A program made the position numbers and the translations under genes. Of a DNA stretch of 36,840 nt, positions 22,942 to 29,558 are shown piece by piece. A model generated the notes under the pieces. The model worked only from the letters and a program-made list of their open reading frames with translations, had not been told where the DNA came from and made no database searches. The stretch is from Thermococcus sp. (GTDB lineage: Archaea; Methanobacteriota_B; Thermococci; Thermococcales; Thermococcaceae), in NCBI GenBank assembly GCA_021160985.1, contig JAGHBN010000151.1:1-36840 (forward strand). Direction: 5' to 3'. Numbering within the stretch: position 1 is the stretch's first letter; every line of letters starts with the position of its first letter.

Positions 22942-23390
22942 TTATGTTTCTGGAAATGCTGTCCATACTTTCCACGTACCTTTTATCTTTTTTATCACAA
23001 CCTTATACCACACTCCCCCTTTGTTCCTTCTAAGTACTGCTGTTCTCCCATAATCATAACATCCCGATGCACTTTTATCAAAAGATTCTATAACTTCTTT
23101 TTTATTGTATCTGCTATATCCCCTCCAGAGTCAACATCCCACTGGCTGTTTTGAACCTTATCCCAGTCAGCTGCTTCCATAGTTACATGGCTCTCAATGA
23201 TATGCTCTCTTTGCTCAGGCTCTAAAGTAACATCTCCCGGTTCACACCTACCAAGTCCATTAAAAGACGCATGGAAATTTTGAGTGGCTTCTCTAAATTC
23301 CCGTGCTATAATATACGCGTCTTTAGCGTCCCATCCGTTGGGGTATGCATCTACCGAGGAGTTATCGATCTTTCTGAGATAAAGAGTTCT
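22942..23390 (-). pseudogene. Orphan C-terminal toxin cassette, no start codon, one frameshift
   Basis: This reading was found by hand. After an in-frame TAG at 23391 the frame encodes AYPNGWDAKDAYIIAREF, then REHIIESHVTMEAADWDKV and SGGDIADTIKK. An A6 run at about 23098-23103 then shifts the frame, and one added A restores EVIESFDKSASGCYDYGRTA, WYKVVIKKIKGTWKV and the end WTAFPET-stop at 22942. No ATG, GTG or TTG precedes the linker in frame. The beginning matches the linker AYLNGWDANKA of the secreted protein at 24131-25114. Spacing of H-V, the helix DxIKK and the terminal T-A-[FY] also match its toxin domain. I interpret it as a silent alternative toxin tip. Confidence 0.7.
23326..23348. 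repeat. Linker repeat, copy in orphan cassette
   Basis: 23 nt that match 24531-24553 at 22 positions, encoding (minus strand) AYPNGWDA. Similarity stops abruptly on the side upstream of the linker, marking the start of the exchangeable module. Confidence 0.75.
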
Positions 23391-23423
23391 CTAATCTTGT
23401 TTAATGAATTACGGAAGCGGTTA

Positions 23424-24080
23424 TTACCAGTTCTTCAACTGTGAGTACTTTAATAGGGTCTTAATCCATTGCAACTTAGTTCTTAATCCTTCCAAGATAC
23501 TAAATCCACTGATTATTTTTTCTATCTCCCTAACTCCCAAGAGGGTGTACTTTTCAACTTCACGTGCATACTCCATCGAATCCACAGAGATGACGTTCTT
23601 AGAGCCAGACAGCATTATTTCAAGCTTTTCTCCTTTCTTAGTCAGGAACAACGCTTTTCTTGGCTCAGACGTTCCAAAGAATAACTTAATACCGCCATTA
23701 TAGGAGATTAGCCTCACCACCTCTCCGCCTCTGTAAGGATTTATCTCGATGGGAAGGCCCGCAAGACTTTCAACTGCTACCATCCCCCCACGGGAGTACA
23801 AAACAGAAAATGCTGCGTCCTCAAGGAAGTCAACAAAAAATCCCCTGGGCTGGTCTATCAGCACCTTGTTTCCAACCGAAAGACCAAAGGAAACTGTATC
23901 AAACAGTAACTGGTCAAGAGAGTTCCTAAAGAGTTCAAATGGATCCATTACATTTTGTTCGCCAGTATTTAATTCGTCTTCTGTAACCTCAATTGCCTCT
24001 TTTAACAAGTACACTGCCGCGCTCATTAATATGTTTTTTTCGATTTTTGGTATATTCCACCAAATCCTCACAATGCTCAT
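23424..24080 (-). CDS. Candidate immunity protein for the secreted toxin
   Basis: This 218-residue protein has no clear signal peptide; the N-terminal half is helical and the C-terminal half beta-rich (GGIKLFFGTSEPRKALFLTK, EKLEIMLSGSKNVISVDSME, then a helix). It begins 50 bp after the toxin gene's stop, the canonical place for a cognate immunity gene. ATG 24080 follows AAGGTGAT; the GTG at 24089 is part of that site. A+T-rich composition resembles the orphan cassette beneath it and suggests acquisition by transfer. The function is inferred from position only. Confidence 0.6.
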   Translation of the reverse strand: MSIVRIWWNIPKIEKNILMSAAVYLLKEAIEVTEDELNTGEQNVMDPFELFRNSLDQLLFDTVSFGLSVGNKVLIDQPRGFFVDFLEDAAFSVLYSRGGMVAVESLAGLPIEINPYRGGEVVRLISYNGGIKLFFGTSEPRKALFLTKKGEKLEIMLSGSKNVISVDSMEYAREVEKYTLLGVREIEKIISGFSILEGLRTKLQWIKTLLKYSQLKNW

Positions 24081-24130
24081 AGCAATCACCTTGCTTAGCT
24101 AAAGAGAAGTAAAAAATAAACTTTAAGAAC

Positions 24131-25114
24131 TTACTTAACCAAATACGCAGTTATAATGTCATACAGGCTACGCCTACGATCGTACTTTGCTATCCTAAGT
24201 ATCACTCTTACCCTTCCAAGCTCAGTATTAACCTCAAGTGCTACCTCTCTGAGATTTGACTGCCTACAGTTAACTTCTCCTTTGAGTATTGCCTTTTTGA
24301 TAACATCTGCAAGCCACTCACCACTTATACTTTCAGGAAATGGTGTTGCATCAAATTCTCCGTAGAAAACCTCATGTTCAACGTGTCTCCTACTTAAGTG
24401 TCTAATATAATTCTCCCGAAATCTAACTCTCCCAGGAGGCCAGTACCCACAGGGTGCATCCCTTCCTTTGAATTTTGGTAACTTTCTCGTTTCCTGATAC
24501 AATTCTATCTCAAACTTCTTCGCCTTGTTGGCGTCCCATCCGTTGAGGTATGCTTGGCCTAACAGCTGTCCGAATTCTTTTGGGGTGAAGAGGTCGTTGA
24601 TCTGATCGAGCTCGCTCTTCTTGATCTCCACCACGGTTGTGGAGCCGTCCTTGATAACGACTTTCTCGGCTATCGGCAATGGAATGAACCACAGTTTCTT
24701 CAGGTGAACCTCCACTTTCGGCTGGCTCATCGAATAACCCGCAACCCCAATAAAGCCATCAACAAACTCGGAGAGCTGTTTAAATCCTGCAGCCTTTAAC
24801 ACAGTGTCGGCAACTTCGCCTCCATACTTCTCAATCACCTTGCGAAGGCCACTTGCAGCAAGGACAAAGAGGCTAACTGTTAGTGCTGCCAGTTCAGTAT
24901 CGCCCACCATTATCCCTATCAATACTGGGATTGTCTGTGCGATCATTGGTCGAACATCGTCTCCGATTTTCCTTTTCAGATTGGATTCTTCCTGCAACGT
25001 TGCGGTGGTATTCCCTGTCGCGTTAACAAGGCTCGCCGCGGCGCTCGCTCCACTGACGGTCATCCCAAGGAAGAGCAACACAAGAGCCAAAGCCAGAAAC
25101 CGCTTCCAGCCCAT
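24131..25114 (-). CDS. Secreted polymorphic-toxin-like protein with C-terminal RNase-like tip
   Basis: This 327-residue protein has a signal peptide at residues 1-26 (KRFLALALVLLFLGMTVSGA) and a hydrophobic helical region at 57-90. A middle domain runs to about 187 and a linker AYLNGWDANKA lies at 188-198. The C-terminal domain of about 130 residues contains NYIRHLSRRHVEH (His 239/244), SGEWLADVIKKAI, GRVRVILRI and the end DIITAYLVK. Early His, a central Ser/Trp and a terminal T-A-[YF] are typical of BECR-fold (barnase/EndoU/colicin-like) nuclease toxins; this is inference from pattern. The homologous but different cassette at 22942-23390 supports a modular tip. ATG 25114 follows GGAGGTGA. 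Delivery route and target are unknown. Confidence 0.65.
   Translation of the reverse strand: MGWKRFLALALVLLFLGMTVSGASAAASLVNATGNTTATLQEESNLKRKIGDDVRPMIAQTIPVLIGIMVGDTELAALTVSLFVLAASGLRKVIEKYGGEVADTVLKAAGFKQLSEFVDGFIGVAGYSMSQPKVEVHLKKLWFIPLPIAEKVVIKDGSTTVVEIKKSELDQINDLFTPKEFGQLLGQAYLNGWDANKAKKFEIELYQETRKLPKFKGRDAPCGYWPPGRVRFRENYIRHLSRRHVEHEVFYGEFDATPFPESISGEWLADVIKKAILKGEVNCRQSNLREVALEVNTELGRVRVILRIAKYDRRRSLYDIITAYLVK
24531..24553. repeat. Linker repeat, copy inside the secreted toxin gene
   Basis: Partner of 23326-23348 (22 of 23 identical), encoding AYLNGWDA at the junction between the conserved N-terminal region and the variable tip. It could serve as a recombination point for cassette exchange. 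Confidence 0.75.
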
Positions 25115-25425
25115 GCAGTCACCTCCAGTATCGTTCAGTTGGATAACAAATCCACACCTTAAAAAATTTACTATTTATTTTTAATGCTAACAGGACAATG
25201 GCAATTGAAATTAAACTACTTCATCATGAGAACCTTAAATTACAACCTTCAAGAGAGGACAACCCAAGAAACCGTAAATCCCAAGAAAACTCACAACGTA
25301 CAAGGGGAACAACTAAGTAGAGTCTAGCTTATTATGTTGGCATCCCACGATCTCAAGAGGAAAATGCAGGGCTCACCCTTCCTCGCATCATCATAAATCA
25401 GAAAGGAGAACGCCGATCATCGCCC
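25115..25425. other. A+T-rich gap without a gene
   Basis: This is a 311-bp spacer between the toxin gene and the Lrp gene. It holds the toxin ribosome binding site at the left end and a minus-strand A/T-rich TATA-like stretch around 25161-25185. I see no ORF, cassette remnant or convincing RNA in the rest. It marks the right edge of the accessory island. Confidence 0.5.
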
Positions 25426-25878
25426 TCAGACTTCTTCTTTTACCGTGACAAACGAGACCATTGTTACTGTCTGATCTATGCCCTTTATCTCCCTGAGCCT
25501 GTCCACGACTATCTTTCCTATCTCCTCAGCGTTCGGTGCGCGAACTTTTATTAGCAAGTCCCACTCACCGGCAACGATGTGGACCTCATAGACGCCCTCA
25601 AGGGCAGCGACCCTCTCGGCTACTTCCCTCTGAGTGAGCCCCGAATCAGGGTCGTAGCGCGCCAGTATGAAGGCTGTCGTTCCCAGGTCAAGTTTCTTGT
25701 AGTTGGGCTTAACCGTGAACTTCTCGATTATCCCTTCATCAACCAGCTTCTTTATCCTGTAGTGCACTGTCGTCCTCGGGATGCCAAGTTTCTTGCTCAG
25801 AGATGCTATGTTCTCCCTGGCGTTTTCCTTAAGTTCCCTCAACAACCTTATGTCTGTAGCATCAAGCGAACTCGCCAT
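25426..25878 (-). CDS. Lrp/AsnC-family transcriptional regulator
   Basis: This 150-residue regulator has an N-terminal helix-turn-helix (DATDIRLLRELKENARENIASLSKKLGIPRTTVHYRIKKLVDEGII). A C-terminal RAM effector/oligomerisation domain (TTAFILARYDP ... GVYEVHIVAGEWDLLIKVRAPNAEEIG) follows, including the conserved VAGEWD turn. Proteins of this kind form octamers that sense amino acids and usually autoregulate. ATG 25878 follows GGGGATCG. An imperfect inverted repeat lies 25-45 bases upstream. The regulon is unknown; the aminotransferase promoter palindrome in this window is one candidate target. Confidence 0.92.
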   Translation of the reverse strand: MASSLDATDIRLLRELKENARENIASLSKKLGIPRTTVHYRIKKLVDEGIIEKFTVKPNYKKLDLGTTAFILARYDPDSGLTQREVAERVAALEGVYEVHIVAGEWDLLIKVRAPNAEEIGKIVVDRLREIKGIDQTVTMVSFVTVKEEV

Positions 25879-25902
25879 CGCGATCCCCTTTTGTCATTAT
25901 TA

Positions 25903-25923
25903 CAATTCACACCGTGATAATTG
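25903..25923 (-). promoter_or_regulatory. Candidate autoregulatory site of the Lrp gene
   Basis: CAATT ... AATTG with inner CAC ... GTG forms an imperfect inverted repeat of 21 bp in the 56-bp gap before the Lrp start, overlapping the likely core promoter. Confidence 0.35.
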
Positions 25924-25934
25924 GAATGATTTCA

Positions 25935-26489
25935 TTATTTAAGGTTTTCCTTTAACCAAGTTGCAAAAGCGTGCAACGCCCTGCCCCTGTGAGATATCCT
26001 GTTCTTTTCGTCCGTTGTCATTTCGGCAAAAGTTCGGTCGAAACCTGAAGGTCTGAATATGGGATCGAACCCGAATCCACCGGTTCCCCTCGGCTCCTCG
26101 GTTATAACACCATCCACCCTGCCCTCAAAAATGTGAAGCTCACCGTCCCAGTACGCCACGATGCTCTTGAAATAGGCCCTCCTGTCCTCAATGCCCCCCA
26201 TAAGCTTCAGGATACCGTTTATTCCAAGAGTTTTGTAGACGTAGGCAGAATAAACCCCCGGAAAACCGTTAAGGGCCGAAATAAACAGGCCCGAATCATC
26301 TATGAAGAAAGGACCCTCAACTCTCTCCGCCAGCCATTTTACCCCGTAGTCCGCCACCTCCTCGAGGGAATCCGCCTGTATCTCTGGATACTCAACCTTC
26401 AGCTGGTAGACTTCCAACCCAACGCTGGCAAGGTACCTCCTGGCCTCCTCCACCTTACCAGGATTTGAAGTTATAAAAGCAACCCTCAT
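25935..26489 (-). CDS. rdgB: XTP/dITP diphosphatase (HAM1/RdgB family)
   Basis: This 184-residue house-cleaning enzyme hydrolyses deaminated purine nucleoside triphosphates (XTP, ITP, dITP) to monophosphates. Family signatures are the N-terminal TSNPGKVEEARRYL, the acidic metal site FFIDDSGLFISALNGFPGVYSAYV, GFGFDPIF and the C-terminal ISHRGRALHAF. ATG 26489 is preceded by a GGTGG element. It lies upstream of the Lrp gene on the same strand with a 56-bp gap. Confidence 0.95.
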   Translation of the reverse strand: MRVAFITSNPGKVEEARRYLASVGLEVYQLKVEYPEIQADSLEEVADYGVKWLAERVEGPFFIDDSGLFISALNGFPGVYSAYVYKTLGINGILKLMGGIEDRRAYFKSIVAYWDGELHIFEGRVDGVITEEPRGTGGFGFDPIFRPSGFDRTFAEMTTDEKNRISHRGRALHAFATWLKENLK

Positions 26490-26536
26490 CGAACCACCGT
26501 AGAAAGGTATAAGGAAAGTCCTAAAAAAGTATGGCT

Positions 26537-27025
26537 TCAGTCGATCTTGTAGCCTATCTTCTCAACGAGCTCTCTGCGCTCCTCCTTCTGCTCGTCGGTC
26601 TCTACCCTGTTGGCGGCCTTGCCGTCCACCCCACCGAGAACGCTCCTCCCGAGGTCAGTCTCCGCGACGATGACCTGGAACGGATTCTCGCTGGCACCGT
26701 ATACCATTGCCACGGCGGGGTGGTTCTTGACCGCATTGAGAACGTTTATCGGAAACGCGTTCCTCATCAGAATCACGAAGACGTGACCGGCGCCTATTCT
26801 AACGGCATTCTTCGCTGCAAGCTCTTCCAGCTCGGGGTCGTTGCCCGTGTAGCGCGTGAGCTGGGGCTTTGCCTCGTTCATGGCTATTCCAAACTTGATT
26901 CCCGGAACCGTTGTCAGGAGCGTCTTCGCAAGGTCATCGACGGTGAATATCGAAAAATTCCCCTGGCCGATTATCACCTCAACGCCCTCGGGTTTTTCTA
27001 TCTCTACAACTTCCATCCTGACCAT
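26537..27025 (-). CDS. Adenosine-specific kinase (COG1839 family)
   Basis: This 162-residue protein matches the archaeal/bacterial adenosine-specific kinase family, represented by a Pyrobaculum protein. Visible segments are QGNFSIFTVDDLAKTLLTTVPGIKFG, FGIAMNEAKPQLTRYTGNDPELE, GAGHVFVILM, PINVLNAVKNHPAVAMVYGASENPFQVIVAET and LGGVDGKAANRVET. It is soluble and probably oligomeric. ATG 27025 follows GGTGGTGCG, with a TATA-like CTATTAAACC further up. It diverges from the regulator gene at 27097. Confidence 0.88.
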   Translation of the reverse strand: MVRMEVVEIEKPEGVEVIIGQGNFSIFTVDDLAKTLLTTVPGIKFGIAMNEAKPQLTRYTGNDPELEELAAKNAVRIGAGHVFVILMRNAFPINVLNAVKNHPAVAMVYGASENPFQVIVAETDLGRSVLGGVDGKAANRVETDEQKEERRELVEKIGYKID

Positions 27026-27096
27026 TACGCACCACCGGAAAGGTTTAATAGGGCCCGGGATATAACCTTTTCGCGAGAACCAAGCGGTGAGTGCCG

Positions 27097-28014
27097 ATGC
27101 CGGAGCCCCTTATGGAGGAGCTGAATTTTCTGGTTACACTCCTGGAAAAGTACCCCCTCGAGAGCCTAAAGAAGATAGCGGAGAGCGAGGGGATGGATTA
27201 TTACAAACTCAAGAGGCTCTACGATAAGTATTACGGGAAGTACGTAACCGTCAGCGCCATGTACAACATAAGGAAGATAGGCCTCAGGAGTTTTGTCGCC
27301 TTTATGAGCGTACCCTCCTCCTCACTGAAGGAGACTGCGATGAAAATCTCCCAAAATCCCTTTGTGCCATACATAAACCCCGCCTTCGGCTTTAAGAACG
27401 GCCTTTCAATTCTCCTGCACGTGCCCGCTGACCAGGTCGGCCTCATAGACGAATTCATGAGCCGGTACTCCGATGACTACGAGTACTATGAGATTAGAGG
27501 TTATCCCCCCTCCCACGACGACAACTTTGGGGAGTGGAACCTCAGCTACGAATATGCTATCCTCATGGACATCCTCAAGTGGAACGCCAGGACGCCGATA
27601 ACACAGATAGCCCAAGAAATAGGAAAGACGAGACCGACTGTCAGATACATGATAAACAGACTGAAAGAAGAGGGCATCCTCATCTCGTTCACCCCCCTTA
27701 TAGACATGAACGTGCACGACAGGGGGGTCATAGGGATCACAAAAGAGCTGGATGATACCGTTCTGGAAAGATTTAAGGACTATGAAATAACCGTAGGCCT
27801 CCTCCCGGGGCACGGCTACTTCCTCGAGTGGTTCTTTTCGTCACAGGAAGACCTGGGGACGAAGATTATGGAGTTCAGCCAGTACGTTGATAAAATCCTT
27901 GTCGAGTACTTCGACAAAACTTTCAAGGAGATGAACGACAGGCAGCTCGTAAAGAGATATCAGAGGATGGTAAAAAAGGATGGGAGCGGCTACTACCCAA
28001 TTACGAGCTTTTAG
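27097..28014 (+). CDS. Lrp-like regulator with two winged-helix segments
   Basis: This 305-residue protein has an N-terminal helix-turn-helix-like region (PLESLKKIAESEGMDYYKLKRLYDKYYGKYVTV). A central alpha/beta part resembles a RAM domain, and a second, clearer helix-turn-helix at about 150-200 reads ILKWNARTPITQIAQEIGKTRPTVRYMINRLKEEGIL. A second alpha/beta half follows. It looks like a tandem duplication of an AsnC-type unit. ATG 27097 sits after GGTGAG; the GTG at 27091 is less well placed. It converges with the SPASM protein gene by a 4-bp overlap. A link to the inverted repeats at 28969-29029 is only a guess. Confidence 0.72.
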   Translation: MPEPLMEELNFLVTLLEKYPLESLKKIAESEGMDYYKLKRLYDKYYGKYVTVSAMYNIRKIGLRSFVAFMSVPSSSLKETAMKISQNPFVPYINPAFGFKNGLSILLHVPADQVGLIDEFMSRYSDDYEYYEIRGYPPSHDDNFGEWNLSYEYAILMDILKWNARTPITQIAQEIGKTRPTVRYMINRLKEEGILISFTPLIDMNVHDRGVIGITKELDDTVLERFKDYEITVGLLPGHGYFLEWFFSSQEDLGTKIMEFSQYVDKILVEYFDKTFKEMNDRQLVKRYQRMVKKDGSGYYPITSF

Positions 28015-28952
28015 AGCAGCATTGGGCAGTATTCCATGCCGTCTATATCCCCAGTGGCCTGGTACTCCAGGGCCCGGCAGTCGTGACAGATGTATTTGAA
28101 CGGACAGGTGGCACAGGTTGGTATATTGTCCTTCGTCATCCTCCAGAAACTCTTCAGCATCTTTTTCTTCAATACGTCCTTGATACTATCCCTTTTCATA
28201 TCTGCAACTACGTAGTTCCTGAGCAGGGGGCACGGAAGAGCGTAGCCGTCAGCCGTTACGGCAAGGGTTCCTGCCAGGCAGACGTGGTAATCCTCCACGC
28301 TTGGGTTCAGCACCCTCCTGACCTCTATGACGTTGAAGTCGAGCCGCTTCGCAGAGCCTGGAAAGAGCACGTCGAGGTAAACCTCCCCCTGAAAGTTCAC
28401 ACAGCTTTCCTTGAGGTTCTTGAACTCGTATCCTGGAACTGTGATCAGCGCACCGTGAACCCCTTCAAGTTCCTCAAGCTTCCTGATGTTCTCCTCGGAG
28501 TACTCAAGCTCCACCACAGTTCTGACGCCCTCCACGGGCTTAACTTTATCAATGTCCTCGAGGAGGACAACGGCATAGACCTCTGGAACACCTATCTCAA
28601 CGGCATAAGCGGCCATGGAAAGAAGGTAATCAACGTTATCGTAGTTTGTGAGCCAGAGTTCCCCACCGTTTAAGTCCCTGAACTCCCTTATCAGCTCCTT
28701 TACGCGTTCAACACTCAGGGGGTCCCTTCTCAGTATGAACCTGTTGTTTCCAATGCAGCCTATTGACCTGGGTATGCCCGTGACCTCCGAGAACTTTCCC
28801 TTTCCAGCCCCAAGCTGAAGTATAAGCCTCTCCAGTTTTCCTGAGTGAGGCCTGTTGGCCCAGGGTGGTTTTGCCACGGCCACTATGTTTGGTGAGATTC
28901 CAGCAGGAACAAAGGTAGATGACTCATAACTCACCTTCTCCACATGCACCAC
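28011..28952 (-). CDS. SPASM-domain protein lacking the radical SAM CX3CX2C motif
   Basis: The C-terminal 90 residues form a SPASM-type auxiliary cluster domain: VCLAGTLAVTADGYALPCPLL, then PTCATCPFKYICHDCRAL and EYCPMLL. The first 250 residues look like an alpha/beta barrel with SAM-enzyme character (LWLTNYDNVDYLLSMAAYAVEIGVPEVYAVVLLED). The place of the CX3CX2C cluster has only a single Cys (SIGCIGNNRF), so no radical SAM chemistry is expected. The frame extends to 29042 but crosses the promoter; a TATA at 28975-28984 points to a near-leaderless start at GTG 28952 or 28949 (GTG 28943 also possible). Function unknown; a degenerate peptide-modifying or metal-sensing protein is conceivable. 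Confidence 0.65.
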   Translation of the reverse strand: MVHVEKVSYESSTFVPAGISPNIVAVAKPPWANRPHSGKLERLILQLGAGKGKFSEVTGIPRSIGCIGNNRFILRRDPLSVERVKELIREFRDLNGGELWLTNYDNVDYLLSMAAYAVEIGVPEVYAVVLLEDIDKVKPVEGVRTVVELEYSEENIRKLEELEGVHGALITVPGYEFKNLKESCVNFQGEVYLDVLFPGSAKRLDFNVIEVRRVLNPSVEDYHVCLAGTLAVTADGYALPCPLLRNYVVADMKRDSIKDVLKKKMLKSFWRMTKDNIPTCATCPFKYICHDCRALEYQATGDIDGMEYCPMLL

Positions 28953-28968
28953 CGTACTGAAAAAGGAG

Positions 28969-29029
28969 AAATCCGTATATATACTTTTTCTATTCGGATT
29001 TTGCATACCTCTTTGTATAGTATGCAAAA
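28969..29029. promoter_or_regulatory. Two inverted repeats around and upstream of the SPASM gene promoter
   Basis: TTTTGCATAC (28999-29008) and GTATGCAAAA (29020-29029) form perfect 10-bp arms around an 11-nt spacer. AAATCCG (28969-28975) and CGGATTT (28995-29001) form a second repeat with 7-bp arms that brackets the TATA box. The pair shares three bases at 28999-29001. A regulator at the first would sit upstream of TATA (activation), and one at the second would cover TATA (repression). Confidence 0.6.
28975..28984 (-). promoter_or_regulatory. TATA box of the SPASM protein gene
   Basis: The symmetric GTATATATAC lies 23-32 bases before the proposed GTG start, enough for a leaderless transcript. 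Confidence 0.6.
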
Positions 29030-29038
29030 AATGAAAAA

Positions 29039-29467
29039 TCACCTATCGGGGATAGCCCTTTCCCCCTCAATCCAGAAGACACCTTCATCCGTGACTTCCC
29101 TCTTCCATACGGGAACCCTGTGTTTAACCTCGTCCACCGCCCACATACAGGCCTCGAATGCCTTCTCCCTGTGGGGAGAGACAGCTATAACGAGAATCGT
29201 GTCCTCTCCGACGGGGAGCTCCCCAACGCGGTGCCAGATAAGCATGTCAATAATCCCGAACTTCTCCAGGGCCTCTTTCCTTATCTTCTCCATCTCGTTC
29301 AGGGCCATTTCCTCATAAACCTCATATACCAGTTTCTTCACCGTTTTACCCCTGCTGTGTTCCCTTACTCTGCCGAGAAACACCACATACGCTCCAGCTT
29401 CCCTGCAGGAAACATAAGAAAGGGCTTCATCAACGCTGAACCTATCCTCAGTAACCCTGACCTTCAT
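29039..29467 (-). CDS. moaE: Molybdopterin synthase large subunit MoaE
   Basis: This 142-residue subunit joins two MoaD-thiocarboxylate sulfurs to precursor Z to make molybdopterin/tungstopterin, which is needed for tungsten enzymes in this lineage. Motifs are GAYVVFLGRVREHSRGKTVKKLVYEVYEEMA, IWHRVGELPVGEDTILVIAVSPHREKAFEACMWAVDEVK and the active-site VPVWKREVTDEG. The frame opens at 29485, but ATG 29467 follows GGGGTGG directly. It lies near moaD and moeB, separated from them by an oppositely oriented lipoprotein gene. Confidence 0.93.
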   Translation of the reverse strand: MKVRVTEDRFSVDEALSYVSCREAGAYVVFLGRVREHSRGKTVKKLVYEVYEEMALNEMEKIRKEALEKFGIIDMLIWHRVGELPVGEDTILVIAVSPHREKAFEACMWAVDEVKHRVPVWKREVTDEGVFWIEGERAIPDR

Positions 29468-29558
29468 CCAACCACCCCTAAACACATACCGCAGAGCCCT
29501 ATTAACATTATCCCAAAAGGTTTAAGTCCTGGGGGAGATATCCTCACCGGGTGAAAGA

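Noticed and set aside
25221..25227. Minus-strand ATGATGA, a possible C box of a C/D guide RNA
   Set aside because: No CTGA D box at suitable distance and no C'/D' pair nearby.
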